DNA of 64,000 nt, taken from assembly GCF_900113005.1 (NCBI RefSeq), contig NZ_FONW01000002.1:744001-808000 (forward strand), written 5' to 3'. Position 1 is the stretch's first letter; the number at the start of each line of letters is the position of its first letter. The translations under genes and the position numbers were made by a program. A model generated the notes under the pieces. That model searched no databases and had not been told where the DNA came from. It was given only the letters and a program-made list of their open reading frames with translations. Shown here one piece after another: positions 1 to 7,900 of this stretch. The DNA is from Sunxiuqinia elliptica (lineage in GTDB: Bacteria; Bacteroidota; Bacteroidia; Bacteroidales; Prolixibacteraceae).

Positions 1-29
1 GCGCCATCTTCGATAAATAGAATTTTCAA
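1..29 (-). CDS. Possible N-terminus of a response regulator, cut by the window edge
   Basis: Reading the minus strand from a TTG at 29, the first codons give MKILFIEDG. This looks like the first beta strand and acidic pair (here E-D) of a CheY-type receiver domain. It lies 37 bp downstream of the histidine kinase stop and on the same strand, where a partner regulator would be expected. Only nine residues are visible, the start codon would be TTG, and the next acidic position is Gly, so the call rests on a short motif and on context. Confidence 0.3.
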
Positions 30-66
30 ATTTCTTATTGGAGCAAATGATTTTTATCGGATTATT

Positions 67-1380
67 TCAAGCTTTTATTGTTCCTTTAATATTTTGAATG
101 ACAGTTTTATAGGGAATGGTGAAATGAAACGAAGCTCCTTTACCTTCCTCACTTTCAACACAAATCTTACCACCTAATAATTCTACATAAGCTTTTGATA
201 TAGATAAACCTAAGCCAGATCCTTCATAGTTCCAGCTGTGTTTAGGGCTGTATTTTCTGAACCTTTCAAAAATCGTTTCTGCCAGTTCATTGTTAATTCC
301 AGAACCCGTATCTGTCACATAGAATTCCAGAAATGCGCCTTTCTTGACATAGCCGAACTTGATCCCTCCTTTTTCAGTAAACTTGATGGCATTTTTGACC
401 AAGTTGAATAGAATCGCGTCGAGTTTATTTTGATCGGTGTTGATAATACCTGCTTTGTCGGGTAAGCTGTTGTGCAAAGAAAGTTGAATGCCTTTCTTGT
501 CGGCTTCCGGTTTGAAGAAAGTGTAAACAAAGTTGAGTTGGTCATTTATATTGGTTTTAGAAATAGAAATTTCCATTTGTCCCGCTTCTATTTTTGAAAT
601 ATTAATTACATTATTGATTATTGACATTAGGTGATTTCCACTCTGTTCAATGATATCGATGTACTTTTGCCCCAATTCATTTTGAGTCATTATTTTCTTC
701 AGAAGTTCTGTAAATCCCAGGATACCATTCATTGGTGTCCTGATCTCGTGGCTCATATTAGCAAGGAAGGCTGATTTTAGATAGTCGTTTTCTTCAGCCT
801 TGTTTTTAGCTTTGACTAGTTCCAGTTCTACCTTCTTGGGGAGGGTGATGTCCAGGGCATTTACCAGATATTGTTCTCCATCTTCAACAACATTACCTGA
901 AAGGTGCAGGTACCTGGGGGTGTTTTCATTTGTGATCATAGCAACTTCACAACCTTTTTGGGTCTCGCCTTCAAATAATTTGTGTAGAAAACGGTTAAAG
1001 ATTGACTTTGAGTGATGCACAAGGAATAATTCAAAAGGGTAGCCTTTCAGCTCAAAGCGAGACTTGTTTAGCATGCTAGCTCCGCTAAAGTTTAATGAAA
1101 TGATTTTTCCCTCTTTATTAAGAATAAAATAGCTCGTTGGGGCAAAATCATATAACTTAGCATATCGGTCTCTAAGTCTCAGTGCCTTAGTAACTGCTAA
1201 TACTAATTTCTTATTTTGGAGTTCCAACTCAAGCAGACGAAGCTTTAATTTCTTATTGTGCTTTTCTATATCTTCTCGAAGATTATGCGAGCTCGGTTTA
1301 AGTGTTTTCTTTGATGTTAACTCTTCTGTCTTTTGACAAAGTAATTTGACATCCGTTTGCTTATGAAGAGTTTTCATCAT
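67..1380 (-). CDS. PAS-domain sensor histidine kinase
   Basis: Probable cytoplasmic sensor kinase of 437 residues with no transmembrane segment or signal peptide. Residues about 35-75 form a charged coiled coil, about 73-180 a single PAS domain, then a HisKA domain with SHEIRTPMNG, phosphoacceptor His211, and a HATPase_c domain with the N box around NLVKNAIKF, DTGSGI and the G2 box GSGLGLSI. All catalytic boxes are intact. There is no attached receiver domain, so a separate response regulator is expected, and a candidate start of one lies just downstream at the window edge. The signal is unknown. Two adjacent ATG codons (M1, M2) open the frame and either could be used. Confidence 0.93.
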   Translation of the reverse strand: MMKTLHKQTDVKLLCQKTEELTSKKTLKPSSHNLREDIEKHNKKLKLRLLELELQNKKLVLAVTKALRLRDRYAKLYDFAPTSYFILNKEGKIISLNFSGASMLNKSRFELKGYPFELFLVHHSKSIFNRFLHKLFEGETQKGCEVAMITNENTPRYLHLSGNVVEDGEQYLVNALDITLPKKVELELVKAKNKAEENDYLKSAFLANMSHEIRTPMNGILGFTELLKKIMTQNELGQKYIDIIEQSGNHLMSIINNVINISKIEAGQMEISISKTNINDQLNFVYTFFKPEADKKGIQLSLHNSLPDKAGIINTDQNKLDAILFNLVKNAIKFTEKGGIKFGYVKKGAFLEFYVTDTGSGINNELAETIFERFRKYSPKHSWNYEGSGLGLSISKAYVELLGGKICVESEEGKGASFHFTIPYKTVIQNIKGTIKA

Positions 1381-1612
1381 GTATGAAAATTATGATTTAT
1401 CAACTATTTTTGGTCTGCACGAGTTGTTTTATTGATTTTAGCTACTATAGCTGTTTATTAGTTTTTCCAAGCTAGTAATAGAGCTATGTAGATTAGCATT
1501 TTTCAGACATCTTTATTGAATTCGGTAATACAAAAACGTTTTTCATCTGACATCTCTTTTAGTGTTTGGCTTTAAGGAAATGAACAGGCAGCTTAATGAC
1601 CTTGGAATGGAG

Positions 1613-1735
1613 TTATATTTTTCCGATTTCACTCTTCTTTTGTTGTTTGATCTGCTTTGCAAGTCTTTTCTCTTTTAAAGTCCTAGCTGGTGCTTTCTTA
1701 TTTGATTTTCCTTCTTTTGTTTTCGATTTTGACAT
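1613..1735 (-). CDS. Lysine-rich 40-residue microprotein
   Basis: A 41-codon frame (ATG at 1735, TAA at 1613) encodes a very basic peptide beginning MSKSKTKEGKSNKKAPA and continuing with TLKEKRLAKQIKQQKK. About a third of the residues are lysine, there is no cysteine and no hydrophobic segment. Small proteins with a KKAPA...TLKEKR pattern are familiar to me from Bacteroidetes genomes, though I cannot name a family or function. The frame lies alone in the gap between the radical SAM gene and the sensor kinase. It is more protein-like than the overlapping plus-strand frame, which is only Phe/Leu-rich complement of the lysine codons. It might bind nucleic acid or ribosomes, but that is a guess from charge only. 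Confidence 0.6.
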   Translation of the reverse strand: MSKSKTKEGKSNKKAPARTLKEKRLAKQIKQQKKSEIGKI

Positions 1736-1809
1736 AACTTTCACTTATTTTTTTTTGATTCTTCTATATTTCGACTTTCTCAATTTTCGTAATTGGTTCA
1801 ATAAAAGTA

Positions 1810-1845
1810 CCTCAATACCTGGTGCGAAGTATTATACAATTGAGG
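1810..1845 (-). terminator. Stem-loop downstream of the radical SAM gene
   Basis: Arms CCTCAAT (1810-1816) and ATTGAGG (1839-1845) pair over a 22-nt loop about 45 bp past the radical SAM stop codon on the minus strand. The T-tract that follows on the minus strand is weak (ACTTTTATT), so this may be a terminator or only a 3'-end stabilising hairpin. The rest of 1381-1891, apart from the microprotein, shows nothing that I can identify. Confidence 0.35.
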
Positions 1846-1891
1846 ATATAAGTTACATCATTCTCACATTAAAAGAATTTCTTATGAAGCC

Positions 1892-3373
1892 TCAGTCTTG
1901 TATCCCATATACTTTTCGAAAGTGGTAACCATAAACCGTATAAGTAATGGCATCATAAATGGCTGCCGGTCGATTGAAAAGAGTCCAAATGACCAACTTC
2001 CAATATTCTCGTCTTCCTTTATTTAAAAGACCAATAATCAGGATAGATTTAAGAAAAGCCCTGAATAAGGAAAAGGAAATCTTACTACGGTGCTCGATCT
2101 TTCTATTGTAACTTAAGATCAGTTTTCGAACCCTTTTGTAATAGGGTTTTGTGCTGTAAATACTATAAATGATATGGTGATAGCCTTCCTGTAGGTTTTT
2201 TAATCCCATTTTGGGAACAAAATTTGTCGTCATATCTGTGTTATTGCCGTTTAGTTCAAAAGTTAGCCTATCCTGTGCTTTCATTTGATTGTATAATTTG
2301 GTATGCTTGGGGGCATTTAGCAGACCAACCATAGCAGAAACAATTCCACTTTTCTGAATAAAGTCAACTTGACGTTGAAAAACACTTGGAGAATCACTGT
2401 CAAATCCCACAATAAACCCGGCAGAAACATGCAATCCGGCTTTCTGAATCCTCTGGACACTTTGCAACATATCTCTATTTCGATTCTGAACTTTATGGCA
2501 TTCTTCAAGAGAGCGTTCATCAGGAGACTCGATTCCAATAAATGTTGATGTGAAACCTGCTTCTGCCATCAATATCAATAATTCTCTATCGTCAGCTAGG
2601 TTGATAGAGGTTTGAGCACTGAATGAAAAAGGATAGCGATGTGCTCGCATCCATTCTGCGATAGCAGGTAATATCCTATTTTTAACTTCTTTCCGATTTC
2701 CAATTAGGTTATCATCCACAATTGAGATTGGTCCTCTCCAGTTTAGGCTGTATAGCATTTCTAATTCTTGTATAACCTGACGAGGCGTTTTGATGCGGAC
2801 TTGGTGTCCCAATAAGGAAGTTATTTCGCAAAAATCGCAAGAGAAGGGACATCCCCGGGAGATTTGTATATTCATTGAAGCATATTCATTGATTGATAGT
2901 AAGTGGAAGTCTGGAGCGGGGGTGGACTTCATATCTGCATATTTTTCTGTTTGATATAGTCGTAACGGGTTGTTTTTTTGTAAATCATTTAAAAACAGGG
3001 GCATTGTAATTTCTGCTTCATTCAAAATGAAATGCTCAATTTGGGGATAGCAACTGTATTCCTGTGTAAAAAGAGGTCCTCCAGCAACCACTTTCGTATG
3101 AAGTTTTACGCATTTAGCTAGGACTTTATCGACAGATTCTTTTTGAATATACATGGCACTGATGAATACGTAGTCTGCCCAATGGATGTCATTGTCTTGA
3201 AGACTTGTAATATTCATATCTATCAGCCTTTTCTCCCAATTTGAAGGAAGCATGGCAGATACTGTTATTAAACCCAATGGGGGAACTGCTGCTTTTTTTG
3301 ATATAAATTTTAAAGCATGCTTGAAGCTCCAAAATGAATCAGGGCACTCTGGATATATCAATAGTATTTTCAT
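1892..3373 (-). CDS. B12-binding-domain radical SAM protein (DUF4070 type)
   Basis: A 493-residue enzyme of the cobalamin-dependent radical SAM class. Residues about 1-130 form a Rossmann-like B12-binding domain that, as often in this group, lacks a clear DxHxxG motif. A radical SAM barrel follows, with the cluster motif CPFSCDFC (Cys175, Cys179, Cys182). The region after the barrel (YSIYSTKPYYKRV) resembles the DUF4070 C-terminus found in HpnP/HpnR-like proteins. Members of this family methylate or rearrange unactivated carbons in lipids and other products; the substrate here is unknown. It is the last gene of a three-gene minus-strand operon, 20 bp after its neighbour. A link to hopanoids would be inference: no hopanoid genes are visible. 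Confidence 0.88.
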   Translation of the reverse strand: MKILLIYPECPDSFWSFKHALKFISKKAAVPPLGLITVSAMLPSNWEKRLIDMNITSLQDNDIHWADYVFISAMYIQKESVDKVLAKCVKLHTKVVAGGPLFTQEYSCYPQIEHFILNEAEITMPLFLNDLQKNNPLRLYQTEKYADMKSTPAPDFHLLSINEYASMNIQISRGCPFSCDFCEITSLLGHQVRIKTPRQVIQELEMLYSLNWRGPISIVDDNLIGNRKEVKNRILPAIAEWMRAHRYPFSFSAQTSINLADDRELLILMAEAGFTSTFIGIESPDERSLEECHKVQNRNRDMLQSVQRIQKAGLHVSAGFIVGFDSDSPSVFQRQVDFIQKSGIVSAMVGLLNAPKHTKLYNQMKAQDRLTFELNGNNTDMTTNFVPKMGLKNLQEGYHHIIYSIYSTKPYYKRVRKLILSYNRKIEHRSKISFSLFRAFLKSILIIGLLNKGRREYWKLVIWTLFNRPAAIYDAITYTVYGYHFRKVYGIQD

Positions 3374-3393
3374 CGTCTTATTTTAGTTTGTAG

Positions 3394-3918
3394 TTATTTT
3401 TTTAAACTATTTGGAATCGTAAAAGGAATAAAGAAGTCAACAGTAAATTTCTCATGACTTTCTTCATTTAGATCATCAATGAAATCCTGATAAAACTTTT
3501 TAAACCGTTTCAAATCATCATGAGCCAATAGAAATAGCAACTTTTGGGTGTTGTGAAAATTGAACCCATCAATGTTTGTGTAGATTATAATTACTTCAAA
3601 GTCATTGACTTTGTCGCGTTTGTGTAGGTGAAAACTGATGAATTTATTTTTGTTTTGTTGGGGCGTTACGACATACCTATAGTTTTGAGCTATCCGGTCC
3701 CACTCAAAAAAGATAATGAAATCATTGATTGAAAAATGCGGAATGATGAACTTTTTAAAGATATCCTCCAGATAGTATTTCTCCTTCTTGTTCAAAATCA
3801 AATAAATTAAGACAGTTCTAGTTACGGATCCGGATGTGTTGGCTTTTCCTTTAACAGATTGCAGTGTACTCTGAAATAAAAACGTTAACTCGTTTTTATC
3901 CTGGTTATGGAACTTCAT
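3394..3918 (-). CDS. Conserved-looking protein of unknown function
   Basis: A 174-residue soluble protein that I do not recognise. It has no signal peptide or membrane segment, is rich in Phe, Lys, Asp and Asn, and its pattern of alternating hydrophobic residues suggests a mixed alpha/beta fold (for example FEVIIIYTNIDGFNF near residues 108-122). It sits 20 bp before the radical SAM gene and 67 bp after the AraC-type regulator, all on the minus strand, so the three are probably co-transcribed. Its job may be linked to the radical SAM reaction, but nothing in the sequence shows how. Confidence 0.75.
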   Translation of the reverse strand: MKFHNQDKNELTFLFQSTLQSVKGKANTSGSVTRTVLIYLILNKKEKYYLEDIFKKFIIPHFSINDFIIFFEWDRIAQNYRYVVTPQQNKNKFISFHLHKRDKVNDFEVIIIYTNIDGFNFHNTQKLLFLLAHDDLKRFKKFYQDFIDDLNEESHEKFTVDFFIPFTIPNSLKK

Positions 3919-3985
3919 TCATACACAAAATTCTGGAATTTGGATTATTGTTTCGTTACACATTTCCAAAATAATTTTGTATGAT

Positions 3986-4546
3986 TCACACATTTTCAAG
4001 TGTTTTTCGTCTTTTGTTCTTTAACTTTTTGAAATGAGAAGGGGTTAGTCCTGTAATTTTTTTAAATTGGTTTGATAAGTGAGAAACACTGCTATAGTGC
4101 ATTTTGTATGCTATCTCTGTAAGATTTAACTCATCATAGACAATGAGTTCTTTGACCCGTTCAATTTTGTGGGTTAGATAAAACTTTTCAATAGTAATGC
4201 CTTTAACTTCAGAGAAAAGATTGGCAAGGTAAGTGTAATCGTAATTGAGTTTTTCACTTAAATAGTCGGAAAGATTAATTTTGAGTTGATCTTCACTATA
4301 GTGAGTTAGTTCAATGATTGCAAGTTTTACTTTTTCAACTAGAATGCTTTTTTTGTCATCCATTAAGCATAGACCTGATTTCTTTAATGCTGCTCCCAAT
4401 TGTTTTAATCTTTCTGGGGCAACATTGCCAATAATATTTACCTCTCCAATTTTGACATAAGTATACTTTAGTCCAAGTTTTTCAAGTTCCGCTTTTACCA
4501 CCATTTGGCAGCGAATACAAACCATATTTTTAATATAAAGTTTCAA
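3986..4546 (-). CDS. AraC-family regulator with an N-terminal CxxC (HMA-like) domain
   Basis: A 186-residue regulator. Residues 1-70 resemble a heavy-metal-associated-type ferredoxin-like domain: an opening beta strand followed by CIRC (Cys10, Cys13), a helix, then VKIGEVNI. Residues about 90-180 form the two helix-turn-helix units of the AraC family, ending in the usual SSVSHLSNQFKKITGLTPSHFKK signature region. The CxxC pair could bind a soft metal or act as a redox switch; this is inferred from the motif. It is the first gene of the minus-strand operon with the unknown protein and the radical SAM enzyme and probably regulates it or itself. The combination is short for an AraC protein. Confidence 0.85.
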   Translation of the reverse strand: MKLYIKNMVCIRCQMVVKAELEKLGLKYTYVKIGEVNIIGNVAPERLKQLGAALKKSGLCLMDDKKSILVEKVKLAIIELTHYSEDQLKINLSDYLSEKLNYDYTYLANLFSEVKGITIEKFYLTHKIERVKELIVYDELNLTEIAYKMHYSSVSHLSNQFKKITGLTPSHFKKLKNKRRKTLENV

Positions 4547-5202
4547 AAGTTTTATGTTTATTATTGAATGAAGTTTTTTAAAGTTGTCGATAATATGATG
4601 TTCTTTTTCAGTGTGTTCTGGTTATCTGTTGGTGCTTCTTTTATCCCTTACTAACTTAAACGTATGGTTTAAGCATTGGTTCTGTTTTTTCGAACGATGA
4701 TTACTCAATGGTCTAGTAGTTATCTCTGTTGTGCTAGAAGTTTAATAGAACGCTTCTTTGATGTTGGCTTCAGTTGATCGAAGTATGGATATTAATCGAT
4801 TACTTGAGCAGCAATTTCTTTTCAACTCTTCTGTTTTTTGACATGTATTGTGCATACTCTAATTATGAGGTAAGTATCCGTTTGACGCAGATGAGTTGCA
4901 AGTTCATCGCTGATTTCGAGAATAATGAAAGCCTGTAGATCATAGGTTTACAGGCTTTTTTGTTTTAATAAGATCTAATTATTATCGTACCAGTACCTAA
5001 TCTTTTCCCTTTTTGCTTTTTATCAGGTGCTGGGTATCTTTTGTTGTGTTGCTGAAACCATTGGCGTTAATTGATCAGTGATCCTGCCAAAAAAGAGAAA
5101 GATCGTTCTTTGTGATGAAAAGTTGTATAATATTTATTTATTTATTTATCTGCTATATGTCAATAATTTCTAAATTTGAAATTACTTCTAAAAATAGGAG
5201 TA
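4547..5202. other. Long intergenic region between divergent AraC-type regulators
   Basis: This 650-bp gap separates the minus-strand CxxC regulator from the plus-strand membrane regulator and must hold both promoters, none of which I can place with confidence. A plus-strand reading frame with no stop runs from 4762 to the TAG at 4936-4938, with an ATG at 4843 giving 31 residues. It ends inside the 5' arm of a terminator-like hairpin. It could be chance in AT-rich DNA, or the region could specify a small RNA. No tRNA-like fold was seen. Confidence 0.4.
4928..4961 (+). terminator. Rho-independent terminator without an assigned upstream gene
   Basis: Arms AAAGCCTGTA (4928-4937) and TACAGGCTTT (4949-4958) pair perfectly over an 11-nt loop and run into a T-tract interrupted by one G. 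The direction is plus. No recognisable plus-strand gene lies upstream, so it may end a small RNA or a very short coding transcript that starts within 4550-4900. Confidence 0.65.
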
Positions 5203-6330
5203 ATGGCAGATATTGTTTATAGTGTAATAACAGCATTTACAAGTGGAGGAAGTCTTGTCTTTGGGCTTTGTTTCCTTTTTCTATATATCCCCAAGAGTAC
5301 TTTTCTTGGAGGTTATCGGATAGCTCGAAAAACGGCAGCAGCAGCCTACTTGGGACTATCGTCACTGTACTTTATCGAAATATTTTTTGATAATCATGAT
5401 ATTGGACATCCTTTATCCCAGTCGATTAAATTAACTGTAGGTTCACTCCAAGCGTTGTTTTTTACTTATACTTTTATTTCTCTCATCAATACTCGTTTTG
5501 TAACAGGGAAAAAAATTCTGAGGGAACTTCTCCCGCTTCTTTTCTTTGTTGTTATCATGGTATTGGGTTATGCTTTGGAATCTAATTTTTTGATATTTAG
5601 AATAAACTACTACTTATTTGTGGTGTACTATGTGTCTCAGCTGATTCGATATTTAATTTTATTTCTTGAAGAATATCGAGCATGTTTTGGCAGGGCTGAC
5701 AATTATTACTCTGGTGAAGAAAACTTGCGCTTTCGCTGGATTTACTATTCTTTTTTTGGCATGTTTGCTATTGGAGTAATGTTGCTCTTATTGTTGTTTT
5801 TCCCTGAACGTAAATTTGTTTACTATCTTTTTATTTTAAGTTTTATGCCGTTTTATTCTTATTTCGGTGTAGGTTTTATCAACTATGCATACCGTTACAA
5901 AATTATTGAACCACTGGCCTCCGCAGGTAGCCAATGTGAAATTTTGATAGCGAACAACAGCGACAAAAGTAAACAGTCTGAAATTATTGGAGAGGCATTG
6001 AACCGTTGGGTAATTCAGGAACGGTTCTTGCAGCAAGGCCTTACCATTGAAGACTTGTCCTCTGAATTAAATACCAACCGTACGTATTTGTCGGCTTATA
6101 TCAACCAGGTAAAGAAGCAATCGTTTCGTTCGTGGATAAATCACCTGAAGATAGGTAAAGCCCAAAAATTATTATTGGATCATCCAGAAATGTTGGTGGT
6201 TGAAGTAGCATGTTTAGCTGGCTATTCCGATAGCAGTAATTTTAACAAGCAGTTTGTGAAAATTACTGGTAGCTCTGCTCAAAATTGGAGGAATCGTCAG
6301 CTTGCTCAAAATCCAATCAAGGCAAAATAG
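5203..6330 (+). CDS. Membrane-anchored AraC-type transcriptional regulator
   Basis: A 375-residue protein with six or seven hydrophobic helices in its first 235 residues (for example LLFFVVIMVLGYAL and FFGMFAIGVMLLLLLFF) followed by a cytoplasmic AraC DNA-binding domain of about 100 residues containing two helix-turn-helix units (LSSELNTNRTYLSAYIN and VACLAGYSDSSNFNKQF). This layout is common in Bacteroidetes, where the membrane part is assumed to sense an envelope or extracellular signal. I chose the ATG at 5203, which follows AGGAG by two bases. A TTG at 5176 would add nine residues. The target is unknown; it is followed by a long gap, not by an obvious operon. Confidence 0.88.
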   Translation: MADIVYSVITAFTSGGSLVFGLCFLFLYIPKSTFLGGYRIARKTAAAAYLGLSSLYFIEIFFDNHDIGHPLSQSIKLTVGSLQALFFTYTFISLINTRFVTGKKILRELLPLLFFVVIMVLGYALESNFLIFRINYYLFVVYYVSQLIRYLILFLEEYRACFGRADNYYSGEENLRFRWIYYSFFGMFAIGVMLLLLLFFPERKFVYYLFILSFMPFYSYFGVGFINYAYRYKIIEPLASAGSQCEILIANNSDKSKQSEIIGEALNRWVIQERFLQQGLTIEDLSSELNTNRTYLSAYINQVKKQSFRSWINHLKIGKAQKLLLDHPEMLVVEVACLAGYSDSSNFNKQFVKITGSSAQNWRNRQLAQNPIKAK

Positions 6331-6989
6331 AGGAGTAGGGGCGTATTCGATATGTGCAATGCTTTGTTTCGGGATTATCTATGCGCATTTTTATCGGCAA
6401 TATTTTTTTCCAATACTACAGGTCTAGATTAATTATGACTTTGTTAGCCAAGATAATCTGTATGAATATAATTTATTGTTCACTACTTTCCCTGTAGTAT
6501 AAAAGCTGCTGCTAATTAGTTAATTGCTGTATTGACTGTTTTGTATTGCTGTTTTTACCTGACGTTTTTGCTATTTCTACCCTAATTATTAGTCATTCCT
6601 ACCATTATCCAGGAGTAGTGATTCCTATCTTTAGTATGTAAAATAAAGTTGGTGATTGTTTAAAAAAACACTTGTTTTTATTATGTCATCGTCCTCTTCC
6701 TCTTCTTATGGAGATTTTTATTTACCTGATTTTTTTTATCAGGCGGAAAAACAAGCAGAAATAGAGACGTTGTTTTTCCGCTGTTCTAAAAAAGTTGTTT
6801 TCTAATAAATCCAGGAACAAAAAAAATAATGGGAATCAAATTTAAAGTAATAGGAAAAAGGTAATTGGAAAGCCTTAGTTGTACAGTTCATAGTCTTTCT
6901 TCTCTGGATTTATATACAAGAGTAGCTGTATGAACCAATGCTGCTCATTTTCCCATGAATCTTCTATATATAAATAAAAACTTCAACAA
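6331..6989. other. AT-rich intergenic region with two inverted repeats
   Basis: This 659-bp gap contains no plausible gene. Near its right end are two overlapping inverted repeats: CCTGAT/ATCAGG (6725-6730 and 6738-6743, a run of T between) and GCGGAAAAACAA/TTGTTTTTCCGC (6743-6754 and 6770-6781, 15-nt loop, 12 perfect pairs). The second is not followed by a T-tract. They lie about 210 bp before the PLC-like gene and could be a terminator for the upstream regulator, an operator, or a leader RNA structure. Confidence 0.45.
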
Positions 6990-7850
6990 ATGAATGAGCT
7001 AACTTTTGACCAGATAACATTCAAGGCCTCTCACAACTCCTATGATAGAAAAGAGTCCTTTAGTGAGCAGCTAACATTTAATCCCAAGGAGCCACATAAC
7101 AGTGGGTGCATGGGACTAGAATTGGATATATGGAGACATTCGTCTAATTATAAGCCTTTCGAATCAATTGGGGCAAACTACTTTACAGTTGCTCATACAC
7201 TCCTCTTTGGTAGTACACCTCTGTCTTCCTTCCTGTCGGAAATACTTGACTGGCATCACCGTAACTCTCAGCATAGTATCATTTTAATCACCTTAGATAT
7301 TAAAAGTGCTCATGGAGGTTACGATAAATTTCACGAGGAAATCGACACATATTTAAAATGTCACTTTGATGAGGATCTAATTTTCAAACCCCATCAGCTC
7401 ATGAAAGACTCGTCGCTATCGCTATGCGAAAATGTAATCAAGACTGGTTGGCCCGCGCTTTCTGCCTCAGAGATTAAGGGAAAGTTTATCTTCTGCTTAA
7501 GTGGGAATAAGAGTTGGAAGTCAGAGTATGCCAAAACTAGTTTGAACCACCGTTATTGCTTTAGCGATCAAGATATGTCTGATTCCGATAAGGCGGTTCA
7601 CCCGCCAAGCAATGGGAACATTGTGTTTTTCAATTTCCACATCCATAATAGCAATAAAGATACATGGATGAGTTCCATCCCTCCTTTTGCCCAGAAAAAA
7701 TTAATTACCAGAACCTACATATCGAACTCCGAAACCAATTGGAGCAATTGCATTAAGGCAAATGTTAGTGCCATTGCTACCGATAAGGTAAGCAACAACA
7801 GCTGGTGTAAAGTCAGCAATTCGCACGGGTACCGAGAGAAATTGAAGTGA
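6990..7850 (+). CDS. PLC-like phosphodiesterase (PI-PLC TIM-barrel family)
   Basis: A 286-residue protein resembling the Ca2+-dependent PI-PLC-like phosphodiesterases. The barrel-start signature SHNSY places one catalytic histidine at His15. The strand GLELDIW supplies acidic residues (Glu44, Asp46) in the position of metal ligands, and AHTLL gives the second expected histidine (His69). ITLDIK forms a further strand. No signal peptide or lipobox is visible, which is unusual for a family that is often secreted. The natural substrate is unknown. Its stop overlaps the longest possible frame of the following surface protein by 4 bp, but that protein more likely begins 50 bp later. Confidence 0.75.
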   Translation: MNELTFDQITFKASHNSYDRKESFSEQLTFNPKEPHNSGCMGLELDIWRHSSNYKPFESIGANYFTVAHTLLFGSTPLSSFLSEILDWHHRNSQHSIILITLDIKSAHGGYDKFHEEIDTYLKCHFDEDLIFKPHQLMKDSSLSLCENVIKTGWPALSASEIKGKFIFCLSGNKSWKSEYAKTSLNHRYCFSDQDMSDSDKAVHPPSNGNIVFFNFHIHNSNKDTWMSSIPPFAQKKLITRTYISNSETNWSNCIKANVSAIATDKVSNNSWCKVSNSHGYREKLK

Positions 7851-7900
7851 TGCCAACCAGTAGGTATTTCCAATTCAGAAATTTTAAACAAAAAATAATC

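Noticed and set aside
1596-1928. Plus-strand 110-codon frame in the first intergenic gap
   Set aside because: Phe/Leu-rich complement of the lysine-rich minus-strand microprotein, and its end overlaps the radical SAM gene; no protein-like features.
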